A program made the translations under genes and the position numbers. Below the pieces are notes generated by a model. The model saw only the letters and a program-made list of their open reading frames with translations. It had not been told where the DNA came from and ran no database searches. This document shows positions 25,503 through 33,706 of a DNA stretch of 43,160 nucleotides, piece by piece. Source of the DNA: an uncultured Bacteroidales bacterium (lineage in GTDB: Bacteria > Bacteroidota > Bacteroidia > Bacteroidales > Muribaculaceae); assembly GCA_902784675.1 (NCBI GenBank), contig CACZVR010000006.1, positions 1 to 43,160 of the forward strand. Reading direction: 5' to 3'. Position 1 is the first letter of the stretch, and every line of letters starts with the position of its first letter.

Positions 25503-26213
25503 ATGGAAGACAAGCTGAAAATTCTGTTGTGCGAGGACGACGAGAACCTGGGAACCCTCACCCGTGAGTACCTCGAGGACAAAGGCTTCAAGGCCGAACT
25601 GTTTGCCGATGGCGAAGCCGGTTACAAGGCATTCCTGAAAGGAAAATATGACATCTGCCTGCTTGACGTGATGATGCCCAAGAAGGACGGCTACCAGCTC
25701 GCCCAAGAGATCCGCGCCGTCAACAGCGACGTGCCCATCATCTTCTTGACCGCCAAGGCCCTGAAAGAGGACATCCTCGAGGGCTTCAAGATCGGTGCCG
25801 ATGACTACATCACCAAACCCTTCTCGATGGAGGAGCTCGTGATGCGCATCGAGGCCATCCTGCGCCGCGTCAAAGGCAAGAAGGGCAAGGAAGTCACCGT
25901 TTACAAGATCGGTAAGTTCACCTTCGACACCCAGCGTCAAGTGCTGTTCACCGACGACCGCAGCGACAACCTCACCACCAAGGAAAGTGAGCTGTTGAGT
26001 CTGCTGTGCGCCCACATGAACGAGATTCTGGAACGCAACTTCGCGTTGAAGACCATCTGGATTGACGACAACTATTTCAACGCCCGCTCGATGGACGTTT
26101 ACATCACCAAGCTGCGCAAGAAACTCAAAGACGATCCCAACATCGAGATCATCAACATCCACGGCAAGGGTTACAAACTCATCTCGCCCGAAGCCGAAGG
26201 CGAGGAGAAGTAA
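25503..26213 (+). CDS. rprY: OmpR-family response regulator RprY
   Basis: A 236-residue DNA-binding regulator. The receiver domain (5-120) has the acidic pair E11/D12, phospho-acceptor D55 in LLDVMMPKKDGY, T83 and K105 in YITKPFSMEE. The C-terminal winged helix (about 130-230) contains TTKESELLSLL and ARSMDVYITKLRKKLKDD. The protein resembles Bacteroides fragilis RprY very closely as I recall it. It is phosphorylated by RprX. A strong terminator lies 71 nt downstream. Confidence 0.93.
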   Translation: MEDKLKILLCEDDENLGTLTREYLEDKGFKAELFADGEAGYKAFLKGKYDICLLDVMMPKKDGYQLAQEIRAVNSDVPIIFLTAKALKEDILEGFKIGADDYITKPFSMEELVMRIEAILRRVKGKKGKEVTVYKIGKFTFDTQRQVLFTDDRSDNLTTKESELLSLLCAHMNEILERNFALKTIWIDDNYFNARSMDVYITKLRKKLKDDPNIEIINIHGKGYKLISPEAEGEEK

Positions 26214-26284
26214 AACATCCCCTCCGTCTCTCCAGAATCGTGAAATGCAGCTGGAGATTCACAAATCAACCTGTTATTGACATT

Positions 26285-26319
26285 AGTAGAGGCGCAAGTT
26301 TTGCGTCTCTACTGTTTTT
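26285..26319 (+). terminator. Intrinsic terminator of rprX-rprY
   Basis: A 13-bp stem (26285-26297 with 26301-26313, one G-U) with a 3-base loop, followed by GTTTTTTC. The stem AGTAGAGGCGCAA/TTGCGTCTCTACT resembles a hairpin that I recall as recurrent in some Bacteroidota and cyanobacterial genomes. Confidence 0.8.
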
Positions 26320-26367
26320 TCAACACACCTTAACACCCACTCTGCCCTGTACTCTCAAAAAAAGCAC

Positions 26368-26375
26368 TACCTTTG
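26368..26375 (+). promoter_or_regulatory. Bacteroidota -7 box of the acyltransferase gene
   Basis: TACCTTTG matches TAnnTTTG exactly, 30 nt before the ATG at 26406. It overlaps the in-frame TTG at 26373, which excludes that codon as the start. Confidence 0.65.
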
Positions 26376-26405
26376 CAGGGTAAAAGTAAAGTGATTGATA
26401 AAAAC

Positions 26406-27128
26406 ATGATATACATTTATCGGATATACCAGTGGTGCATTGTGTCGCCCATCATGCTGGTGCTCAGCATTCTCACGGCACTTGTCACCATCATTGGCTG
26501 CCTGTTCAACGAGGAATATTGGGGCTATTACCCTGCCAAGTGGTGGGCAAGGACCTGGTGCCTGCTACACCTTGTGAAAGTGCGTGCAGTGGGCCGCGAG
26601 CTCATCGACCATGAGACGAGCTATGTGTTCGTCGCCAATCATCAGGGGGCATATGACATCTTTTCCATCTATGGTTTCTTGGGCCACAATTTCAAGTGGA
26701 TGATGCGCAAGGGCATCACCAACATCCCCCTCATCGGCACCGCATGCCGCATGGCGGGCCACATCCTGGTGGACACCCACAGTGCGCAAGGCCTGCGCGA
26801 CACGATGGCCGCCGCCAAGAAAAAGCTGCATCGCGGCATGTCGATCGTCGTCTTCCCCGAGGGACGCCGCACCGACACCGGCAAGATGGGACAGTTCAAG
26901 AACGGTGCCTTCAAACTGGCACTGGAGTTTGAGTTGCCTGTTGTGCCCATCACCATCGACGGCAGCTACAAGGTGATGCCGCGCAGCACCTTCAACGTCA
27001 CTCCCGGCACCATCACGCTCACCTTCCACAAGCCCATCGAACACACGGGCGGCAACGACATTGCCCAGGTGAGTCAGCAGTGCCGCACCGTCATTCAGCA
27101 AGACCTGCCCCAAGACATGAGAGATTGA
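26406..27128 (+). CDS. plsC: 1-acyl-sn-glycerol-3-phosphate acyltransferase
   Basis: A 240-residue membrane-associated enzyme from the ATG at 26406 (MIYIYRIYQWCIVSP). It transfers a fatty acyl group to lysophosphatidic acid, making phosphatidic acid. A membrane helix spans about 11-33. The acyltransferase motifs are NHQGAYD with H79 and D84 (HX4D) and FPEGRRTDTGK at 150-160. Length is typical for PlsC. It has its own promoter and ends 1 nt before a perfect terminator shared with the convergent CpsB-like gene. Confidence 0.9.
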   Translation: MIYIYRIYQWCIVSPIMLVLSILTALVTIIGCLFNEEYWGYYPAKWWARTWCLLHLVKVRAVGRELIDHETSYVFVANHQGAYDIFSIYGFLGHNFKWMMRKGITNIPLIGTACRMAGHILVDTHSAQGLRDTMAAAKKKLHRGMSIVVFPEGRRTDTGKMGQFKNGAFKLALEFELPVVPITIDGSYKVMPRSTFNVTPGTITLTFHKPIEHTGGNDIAQVSQQCRTVIQQDLPQDMRD

Positions 27129-27129
27129 A

Positions 27130-27163
27130 CGAAAAAGGCATCGCGGTGGCGATGCCTTTTTCG
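27130..27163. terminator. Bidirectional terminator between plsC and the CpsB-like gene
   Basis: A perfect 15-bp inverted repeat (27130-27144 with 27149-27163, loop GGTG), with five A on the left and five T on the right, so it works in both directions. Confidence 0.9.
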
Positions 27164-27190
27164 TGTATAGTGTATGGTGTATAAGTGTAT
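27163..27190. repeat. Four GTGTAT repeats with 7-8 bp period
   Basis: GTGTAT at 27163, 27170, 27177 and 27185, separated by one or two bases. The array begins in the last base of the terminator and ends 6 nt before the CpsB-like stop codon. Confidence 0.75.
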
Positions 27191-27196
27191 GGGGAA

Positions 27197-27946
27197 TCAA
27201 CCCATGATCATATCATTCTTGACGGTAGTCTCCAATTCCTTGCTGAGTCGTTTCCATTCCTTGGAATTGAGGTAATCCATGATGATGTGGGCATGCTTGA
27301 TATTGTGCATGTCGCTGCCCAAATAGTCTATCATGCCATTCTTGGCAAACCACAACGCGCTATCGCGTGCCTCCTCGCCAAAGTAGCCCGTGAACGACAG
27401 GATATTAATCTGGAAACGTGCTCCGGCATTGTGCAACTCCTCGTAGCGTTTGTGGCGACGTGAATAATAGTTGTATCGCTCGGGGTGAGCCAGGATCGTG
27501 CGATAACCCTTGACCTGCATGTCAAACAGCAGCTCATTCAGGTTCATCAACTCTTGCTGGAACGAGTTCTCCAGCAGGATGTGATTCCCTGGCATGGGCA
27601 TCAGATGATCGGCTGCATATTCCTTGTCAAAATACTCATCCATGCGATACTCGGCGCTCAGACTGAGTTCGATGTCAAGTCCAGCGTCGGTGACGGCATC
27701 CTTGAGTTTGAGGAAGGCGTCCATCAACGACTCACGAGTGTTCTCGAAAGTCACTGCGGTCACATGTGAAGTGAGGATAACGCGGTTGATACCCATTTCC
27801 TGCTCGGCACGCAACATGTCCAGCGATTGCTCGATGGACTGTGAGCCATGATCCACACCCGGCAAGATGTGGCAATGAATGTCGGTATTATAGAAGAGCT
27901 TGACTTGCTCTCGCTTGTGCTTGAATAAACCTCCTAAAAGACTCAT
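27197..27946 (-). CDS. CpsB/CapC-type PHP-domain phosphoesterase
   Basis: A 249-residue cytoplasmic protein of the PHP superfamily, the group containing the manganese-dependent tyrosine phosphatase CpsB. Metal-binding motifs: DIHCHILPGVDHGS near residue 22-35, an SAEYRMDEYF segment with the conserved Glu, LAHPERY, and GSDMHN near the C-terminus. The usual DDG of the first motif is DHG here, with the first Asp kept. In other bacteria CpsB opposes the tyrosine kinase Wzc/CpsD in capsule control. No kinase or capsule gene is in the window, so this is a lone copy. The gene is divergent from trkA and has a -7 box 30 nt upstream. Confidence 0.83.
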   Translation of the reverse strand: MSLLGGLFKHKREQVKLFYNTDIHCHILPGVDHGSQSIEQSLDMLRAEQEMGINRVILTSHVTAVTFENTRESLMDAFLKLKDAVTDAGLDIELSLSAEYRMDEYFDKEYAADHLMPMPGNHILLENSFQQELMNLNELLFDMQVKGYRTILAHPERYNYYSRRHKRYEELHNAGARFQINILSFTGYFGEEARDSALWFAKNGMIDYLGSDMHNIKHAHIIMDYLNSKEWKRLSKELETTVKNDMIMG

Positions 27947-27975
27947 ATCAATACTCTTAAATTCAATTTAGCCTG

Positions 27976-27983
27976 CAAAGATA
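27976..27983 (-). promoter_or_regulatory. Bacteroidota -7 box of the CpsB-like gene
   Basis: Minus-strand TATCTTTG, 29 nt before the ATG at 27946. Confidence 0.6.
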
Positions 27984-28154
27984 AGAATAATTTCGCAAAT
28001 CTATATACCATATTCTGTTTTTTTCCATGAAGAATCACAAATCATCAAAAAACACGTTGATCAACAAGCCATCCGCACTTCAATAATCATGCAGAAATCG
28101 TGTTAAAATAAAAAAAATATGTTTTTCGGTTATCGGCAAACCGTGAAAACACTA

Positions 28155-28162
28155 TATATTTG
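28155..28162 (+). promoter_or_regulatory. Bacteroidota -7 box of trkA-trkH
   Basis: TATATTTG matches TAnnTTTG, 40 nt before the ATG at 28203. This excludes the open frame upstream of 28203 as coding. A 10-bp palindrome GTTGATCAAC (28056-28065) lies further upstream. Confidence 0.65.
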
Positions 28163-28202
28163 CCGCCACAAGAAGACCCAATATAACCAATACTCCACAG
28201 CT

Positions 28203-29549
28203 ATGAGAGTCATTATCGTAGGAGCCGGAGCCATCGGAGCTCATCTTGCCGATTTGTTTTCCAAGATCAAGCAGGACATCGTCATCATTGACGAAAACGA
28301 GGAAAGGCTGGAACGCATCCAGGCCGACAGCGACCTGATGACCATCCATTCCACAGGCAACACCCCGATACAGTCGCTGAATGACGCCGGTGTGAAAAAC
28401 ACCGACCTGTTCATCGCAGTGACACGCGACGAGAACCTGAACCTGAGTCTGTGTGTCCTTGCCAAATCGATGGGCGCCCGTCGCACTGTTGCCAAGGTGG
28501 AGAATGCCGAATTCATCGACCCGCAGATCACCGAGGCCTTCAGGGCTGCCGGCATCACGTCAATCATCTACCCGGACAACCTGGCTGCTCATGACATCAT
28601 CAACGGCCTGCAGCTCACATGGGCCCGCCAGCGCTGGGAAGTACATGGCGGACTGCTCACGCTGCTGGGCATCAAGGTGAGACAGGGCTGCAAAATCCTC
28701 AACCAGCCCTTCAAAGAGATTTTCAAGCCCGACTCGCCCTATCATGTTGTCGCGATCAAACGCGGCAACGACACCATCATGCCGTCGGGCAACGACATGC
28801 TCATTGACGGGGACTTCGTCTATTTCATGACCACCAAGGACTTTGTACCCAACATGAAAGAGATCATGGGCAAGAGCCACTACCCTGACGTGAAGAATCT
28901 CATCATTGTGGGTGGTGGCAAGACTGCGGTCAGGGTCGCCAATCTGCTGCCCAGCGGCATGCACGCCAAAATCTTTGAGAGCAATGCAGCCCGCTGCGAG
29001 GAACTCATCGACCTGGTGGACACCAGCCGCGTGATGGTCATCAATGCCGACGGGCGGTCAGTCGCCAACCTGCTTGAAGAGAACATCAAGGGTTCCCAAG
29101 CCTTTGTCGCCCTCACAGGTAATGCCGAGGCCAATATCCTGTCGTGCCTCACTGCCAAGGAGTTGGGCGTGACCAAGACGATTGCCATGATCGAGAACAT
29201 GGACTATGTGGGCATTGCCGGCAATGTCGATATCGGCACCATCATCAACAAGCAGGCCTTGACGGCAAGCTACATTTACCAGCTGATGCTGAACGGTGAC
29301 GTGCGCAACATCCGCAATCTGATGACCGTCAATGCCGATATTGCCGAGTTCACCGCACATCAAGGCTCACGCATCACCAAGAAGAAGGTGCGCGACCTTG
29401 GATTCCCTGCCGAAGCCGAATTGGGCGGACTGGTGCGTGACGGAAAAGGCATGCTCGTCAACGGTGACACACAAATCCAGCCTGGTGACATCGTGGTGGT
29501 CTTCTGCCACGGCACCGACATCAGCAAAATCGAGAAATACTTCATTTGA
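28203..29549 (+). CDS. trkA: Trk potassium uptake regulator TrkA
   Basis: A 448-residue cytoplasmic subunit from the ATG at 28203 (MRVIIVGAGAIGAHLADLF). It gates the TrkH channel in response to nucleotides. There are two tandem RCK units, each with an NAD-binding Rossmann fold (GAGAIG near residue 7-12, and IIVGGGKTAVRVANLL in the second half) followed by a TrkA_C domain. Length matches the double-RCK TrkA type. The trkH start lies 10 nt after its stop, so the two are translated from one message. Confidence 0.95.
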   Translation: MRVIIVGAGAIGAHLADLFSKIKQDIVIIDENEERLERIQADSDLMTIHSTGNTPIQSLNDAGVKNTDLFIAVTRDENLNLSLCVLAKSMGARRTVAKVENAEFIDPQITEAFRAAGITSIIYPDNLAAHDIINGLQLTWARQRWEVHGGLLTLLGIKVRQGCKILNQPFKEIFKPDSPYHVVAIKRGNDTIMPSGNDMLIDGDFVYFMTTKDFVPNMKEIMGKSHYPDVKNLIIVGGGKTAVRVANLLPSGMHAKIFESNAARCEELIDLVDTSRVMVINADGRSVANLLEENIKGSQAFVALTGNAEANILSCLTAKELGVTKTIAMIENMDYVGIAGNVDIGTIINKQALTASYIYQLMLNGDVRNIRNLMTVNADIAEFTAHQGSRITKKKVRDLGFPAEAELGGLVRDGKGMLVNGDTQIQPGDIVVVFCHGTDISKIEKYFI

Positions 29550-29559
29550 CCCTTCTGCG

Positions 29560-31017
29560 ATGCTTAACAACCGACTGATATTCAAGATACTTGGGACACT
29601 GCTATGGGTCGAGGCGGCCTTCATGTCATTGGGCCTGGTGCTGGCCATCTGTCACATGGAAAGCGACATCATGCCGTTTGCTGTCACTGTGGCCGTCACC
29701 CTCGCAGCCGGCACTGGACTGAGGTTGCTGGGGCGACATGCCTCCAACGCATTGAGCCGCCGTGACGCCTATCTGCTGGTCTCGGTCGTTTGGATTGCCT
29801 TTGCCGCCTTCGGCATGTTGCCGTTCCTCCTTGGAGGCTACATTCACAACGTCACGGATGCCTTTTTTGAAACGATGTCGGGCTTGACAACCACCGGAGC
29901 CACGGTCATCGACCAAGTGGAAGGTCTGCCCCACGGGCTGCTCTTCTGGCGCTCGTTGACCCAATGGATAGGAGGCTTGGGAATCGTGTTTTTCACCATT
30001 GCTGTTATTCCGTCGTTTGTGGGCGGTTCGGTAAGAGTATTCGCCGCCGAGGCCACGGGACCCGTCAAGAGCAAACTGCACCCACGCCTCACGACAAGCG
30101 CCAAAGCCCTTTGGGGCATCTACCTGTTGCTCACGACAATGTGCGCCGTGCTTTTCTTCGTTTTCGGCATGAGTCCGTTTGACGCCGTCAACTATGCGAT
30201 GACGGTGACCGCCACAGGCGGTTTTGCAACCCATGATGCCAGTACGGGCTACTTCAACAGCGCAGCCATCGACTACACCGCCATCGTGTTCATGTTCCTG
30301 TCGGGTATCAGTTTCTCGTTGCTCTATGCTGCACTTCTTCAACGCAAACTCAAACGGCTGTTCAAGAATGCTGAGTTCTGTTTTTATGCCGCCTTGACAC
30401 TGGCAGCGACGGTCCTCATCGTCTATTTCCTGCTCCGCTATAATGATTACAGCATCGCCGATGCCATCCGTGTCTCCCTGTTCCAGGTCGTATCGTTCAT
30501 CACCACGACAGGCATGTTCAACGAGGATGCCGCCCAGTGGCACCACATCACATGGGTGATTTTGAGCCTGTGCATGTTCTTTGGCGCATGCTCGGGCAGC
30601 ACAGCCGGCGGTTTCAAGTGTGCTCGCGGCGTGATTGCCCTCATAATCCTGCGCAACGAGATCCGCCACATGCTCCACCCCAAGGCACTGCTGCCTGTCA
30701 AGGTGAATGACTCGACTGTTCACACCTCGGGGCAAATCACGCTCATGGCCTTCTTCATCGCCTACATCACGTTGTGTTTCACGGCCTATTTCATCATGAT
30801 TCTCGCGGGTGTGGACAGCACCAATTCCATCACCATCGCCCTGAGTTGCGGCAGCAACGTGGGTCCCACACTGGGACTGGAAATCGGCCCGACGATGTCG
30901 TGGAGCATCCTGCCGCAGGGTGTCAAGTGGATCCTGTCGGGCCTCATGCTCATGGGACGTCTCGAAATCTTCACCGTGCTGGTCATCTTCACCCCCTCCT
31001 TCTGGAAAAACCAATGA
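29560..31017 (+). CDS. trkH: Trk potassium channel subunit TrkH
   Basis: A 485-residue polytopic membrane protein from the ATG at 29560 (MLNNRLIFKILGTLLWVEAAF). It is the ion-conducting subunit of the Trk system. The four selectivity-filter loops are all visible: TTTGAT, TATGGF, TTTGMF and SNVGPT. An open frame continues upstream of 29560 but overlaps trkA and is not natural. Length is typical. Confidence 0.95.
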   Translation: MLNNRLIFKILGTLLWVEAAFMSLGLVLAICHMESDIMPFAVTVAVTLAAGTGLRLLGRHASNALSRRDAYLLVSVVWIAFAAFGMLPFLLGGYIHNVTDAFFETMSGLTTTGATVIDQVEGLPHGLLFWRSLTQWIGGLGIVFFTIAVIPSFVGGSVRVFAAEATGPVKSKLHPRLTTSAKALWGIYLLLTTMCAVLFFVFGMSPFDAVNYAMTVTATGGFATHDASTGYFNSAAIDYTAIVFMFLSGISFSLLYAALLQRKLKRLFKNAEFCFYAALTLAATVLIVYFLLRYNDYSIADAIRVSLFQVVSFITTTGMFNEDAAQWHHITWVILSLCMFFGACSGSTAGGFKCARGVIALIILRNEIRHMLHPKALLPVKVNDSTVHTSGQITLMAFFIAYITLCFTAYFIMILAGVDSTNSITIALSCGSNVGPTLGLEIGPTMSWSILPQGVKWILSGLMLMGRLEIFTVLVIFTPSFWKNQ

Positions 31018-31077
31018 TAAAAAAGGCTGATTTTCAAAAAAAAGGAGAAAAAAATTTTCCAGTTCAAAAAATCGTTG

Positions 31078-31085
31078 TACCTTTG
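31078..31085 (+). promoter_or_regulatory. Bacteroidota -7 box of rpmE2
   Basis: TACCTTTG matches TAnnTTTG, 75 nt before the rpmE2 start, giving a leader of about 70 nt. No known ribosomal-protein leader structure is recognised in it. Confidence 0.65.
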
Positions 31086-31160
31086 CACGCCATTACAAAA
31101 AAGAGGCGTTTACCACCGCCACCAGTTTGTAAGTTTAACATTTAAAGATATATCGAAGAA

Positions 31161-31415
31161 ATGAAGAAGGATATCCATCCCAGCAACTATCGCGAGGTTG
31201 CGTTCAAGGACATGTCTAACGAGGAGGTTTTCATCACGCGCAGCACGGTGAACACCAAGGAGACCATTGAGATTGACGGTACCACCTATCCCCTGGTGAA
31301 ACTCGAGATCACCAACACCTCTCACCCGTTCTTCACCGGTAAGCAGAAACTCGTCGACACCGCAGGTCGCGTGGACAAGTTCATGCAGCGCTACGGCAAC
31401 CGCAAGAAGAAATAA
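31161..31415 (+). CDS. rpmE2: Ribosomal protein bL31, type B
   Basis: An 84-residue ribosomal protein of the large subunit. It begins [19 protein letters not shown] and contains the typical [21 protein letters not shown] block. The zinc-binding cysteines of the other L31 form are absent, so this is the zinc-independent type. It has its own promoter and terminator. Confidence 0.97.
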   Translation: MKKDIHPSNYREVAFKDMSNEEVFITRSTVNTKETIEIDGTTYPLVKLEITNTSHPFFTGKQKLVDTAGRVDKFMQRYGNRKKK

Positions 31416-31429
31416 GACAAGACATCATC

Positions 31430-31453
31430 ACTGTCGTGAGCGCTCACGGCAGT
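31430..31453. other. 24-bp near-perfect palindrome after rpmE2
   Basis: ACTGTCGTGAGC followed directly by GCTCACGGCAGT: 12-bp arms with one G-U position and no spacer. It lies 14 nt after the rpmE2 stop and before the main terminator. It could be a 3' stabilising hairpin or a protein-binding site. Confidence 0.6.
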
Positions 31454-31466
31454 TACTACAAGACAC

Positions 31467-31511
31467 AGCGACGCGCCCTTCCCAATCGAGGAGGGCGCGT
31501 CGCTTGTTTTT
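31467..31511 (+). terminator. Intrinsic terminator of rpmE2
   Basis: A 13-bp stem (31467-31479 with 31492-31504) followed by TGTTTTTATTTT. On the minus strand no T-run follows, so it serves rpmE2 rather than the convergent DUF3667 gene. Confidence 0.85.
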
Positions 31512-31521
31512 ATTTTGGCTA

Positions 31522-32604
31522 TTACAATTTGACTAATTTCTCATAAGCCTGGTAAAGGTTGATGATTGAGCTGTCTTGACCGGCAATGTAGCACATTCCG
31601 CTTGTCAAAAATAAGGCCAGCGCAGCAATCACGGGGCGCTTGAACACGTGCCACCAGCCATGTTCGCGCCACTCCTTGCGGTTAACCACGCCCACAAGTT
31701 CCATCAGCAGCCACAAGACCACAACGCCATCGGCTGCCGACAGCAGGAGCATCCATATCTGGCGTCCCATGCCCTGCTCTATCAGGCGAATGATCACACG
31801 GCCAAATTGAACAAGAGCCTGCATAACCAATATTCCCATGGGCACCGCCAGTATTGCTCTCCACAGCGTACCCCACCATCCGTAACCGAATAACTGCTTA
31901 AAATCAATCAACAGCATGAGCGGGACCAAAAATATGAACACGATGAGCCCGGCATAATTAGAGGCAGTGTCCAAAAATAGCTCGCCAAAAGCAGCAATCA
32001 ACATCATCCACAACAGAAACTGTGTTGAAGCAAAAACCTGGATATAGAAACCCTGTGGCAATGTGTGGTGTGGATACTTGGGCGCCTCGCGGAACAAGGA
32101 CCAGATGGGTACGATCATGAAACTGAACAGCAGCAGTACCCACCATTCCATATTCCGGTTCAACCAATTGAAGGCCACATCAATATAATGCCTCAACCCT
32201 GTTGGGGCGACAGGGTCTTCCTCAATGACTGCACCAGGATCCAGCCAGTTCCCTAAAAGCAGGATGGCGACTCCCACAACCACCAGCATCTTGACGGGCG
32301 GGAAACTGACCTGACGCTTGCCACTGATGTAGTCACGAATCAAGTAACCCGGACGCCACAACAGTTGCCACAACGTGTAGGGCAACGAGCGTGTGCCCAC
32401 GCCCCACACATCCATGATGCCCTGCCACACGCTGCGCCAAGTGATGGGGCCATAAACGGCCTTCTGGCCGCAACGCGGACAATAGTTGTTCTCGCTCTCG
32501 GCGCCGCAGTTACAACAACCATGATGGTCATGGCTGTCATGATAGTCAAACGGTTGCTGCTGCCAGCGGCGGAATTGACGATATTTATCCTTGATCAGTT
32601 CCAT
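31522..32604 (-). CDS. DUF3667 family membrane protein, copy 2
   Basis: A 360-residue protein with an N-terminal zinc ribbon (CCNCGAESENNYCPRCGQ, four conserved Cys, about residues 30-47) and about five or six membrane segments after residue 90. The block SLPYTLWQLLWRPGYLIRDY and the SGKRQVSFPPVKML segment define DUF3667. The function of the family is unknown. The N-terminal 120 residues parallel the gene just upstream (32609-33706), so the pair arose by tandem duplication. It starts 4 nt after the stop of its paralogue. It is the last gene of a three-gene operon. Confidence 0.85.
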   Translation of the reverse strand: MELIKDKYRQFRRWQQQPFDYHDSHDHHGCCNCGAESENNYCPRCGQKAVYGPITWRSVWQGIMDVWGVGTRSLPYTLWQLLWRPGYLIRDYISGKRQVSFPPVKMLVVVGVAILLLGNWLDPGAVIEEDPVAPTGLRHYIDVAFNWLNRNMEWWVLLLFSFMIVPIWSLFREAPKYPHHTLPQGFYIQVFASTQFLLWMMLIAAFGELFLDTASNYAGLIVFIFLVPLMLLIDFKQLFGYGWWGTLWRAILAVPMGILVMQALVQFGRVIIRLIEQGMGRQIWMLLLSAADGVVVLWLLMELVGVVNRKEWREHGWWHVFKRPVIAALALFLTSGMCYIAGQDSSIINLYQAYEKLVKL

Positions 32605-32608
32605 TGGT

Positions 32609-33706
32609 TCATTCGAAAAGAATAGTGAAAACTCTTAACATATAGCCTGGTTCAAGAATCTCGACCCAGATGTAGATGCCTATTGACACGAAAACAAGCA
32701 ACACAGGCATCAACCACGTTTGTTGCCATCCCTTCTCACGCCACAAACGGCGGTTGATCACATCAATCACCAACAAGAATGTTGAGAGACATAAGACAAA
32801 AAATGTGACACACAGGATAACCGTCAACAATCTGCTTTCCTCAACGGCAAATATCACCGAAAAGTACGATAAAAAATATGCAAAAAATGCTGCCACTATA
32901 ATCATCAGCATCATCAGCCATCGCCACACTGTCCCCCACCAACTGTATCCAAAAATCTGCTTGTAATTGACCAAGACGATGAGCGGGATCAGCGATAAGG
33001 AACTCACCATCATCAAGTTCTCAAAGCTAGAACTGCCTTTATCATAACCAAAATTCGTTCCCGAGAGTTTCACACAAGTGGAGATGATGAACAACCACAT
33101 GATGTACTCGGCAGTCATGAACACCTGGATAAAGAAGCCTTGCGGCACGGTGTGCCGTGCGTTGCGCGGCGAATGCCTGAACACCAGCCATGTGGGCAGT
33201 ATCAGTAACGAGAAGATAAACAAGAGCATCCACTCAATATGATTCCCCATCCACAGACTGAAGTAATCCCAGTAATATTCCCACCCAGTTGAAGTGATGG
33301 GCGTTGAATCCTCTTCAATCATCAAACTCCAGTACTCAGGAAATATCGTCTTACCCAAAAAATAGATGATAAGTGCCACGAGCACAAGCATCTTGACCGG
33401 CGGGAAACTCACTTGCCACTTGCCGCTGATGTAGTCGCTGATGAAATAGCCTGGTCTCCAAAGCAGTTGCCACATCGAATAGGGCAATGAGCGCCCACCC
33501 AGGCCAAACACGTCCAACAAGCCACTTCGGACAGTAGCCCACGTGATGCGCCCGGCTCTGGCCTTTTGTCCACAACGGGGACAGAAGCAGCCGGCATACT
33601 CCTGGCCACAGTTGTTGCAGCAATGCGTTTCACTGCCTAATTCCGGGTATTGACGCGGATTGCGCTGCCAATCACGGAATCGCAGATATAACCGTTTCAA
33701 TATCAT
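32609..33706 (-). CDS. DUF3667 family membrane protein, copy 1
   Basis: A 365-residue protein from the ATG at 33706 (MILKRLYLRFRDWQRNP). The open frame continues upstream to 33967 but that part overlaps the DUF308 gene and is not natural. It has a zinc ribbon (CCNNCGQEYAGCFCPRCGQ) and the same SLPYSMWQLLWRPGYFISDY and SGKWQVSFPPVKML blocks as its paralogue, followed by several membrane segments. Its ATG overlaps the TGA of the DUF308 gene by one base (TGATG), which indicates translational coupling. Function unknown. Confidence 0.85.
   Translation of the reverse strand: MILKRLYLRFRDWQRNPRQYPELGSETHCCNNCGQEYAGCFCPRCGQKARAGRITWATVRSGLLDVFGLGGRSLPYSMWQLLWRPGYFISDYISGKWQVSFPPVKMLVLVALIIYFLGKTIFPEYWSLMIEEDSTPITSTGWEYYWDYFSLWMGNHIEWMLLFIFSLLILPTWLVFRHSPRNARHTVPQGFFIQVFMTAEYIMWLFIISTCVKLSGTNFGYDKGSSSFENLMMVSSLSLIPLIVLVNYKQIFGYSWWGTVWRWLMMLMIIVAAFFAYFLSYFSVIFAVEESRLLTVILCVTFFVLCLSTFLLVIDVINRRLWREKGWQQTWLMPVLLVFVSIGIYIWVEILEPGYMLRVFTILFE

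Noticed and set aside
26373-26405. TTG start for the acyltransferase
   Set aside because: The codon lies inside the -7 promoter box; the ATG at 26406 gives the natural N-terminus.
28056-28065. GTTGATCAAC palindrome upstream of trkA as an operator
   Set aside because: A single 10-bp palindrome in A/T-rich sequence is expected by chance in 43 kb; no second copy or promoter overlap.
29626-31014. Long minus-strand open frame (462 codons) opposite trkH
   Set aside because: It mirrors trkH, whose four filter motifs are intact; the translation is low-complexity His/Glu/Gln-rich, typical of the reverse of a GC-rich gene.
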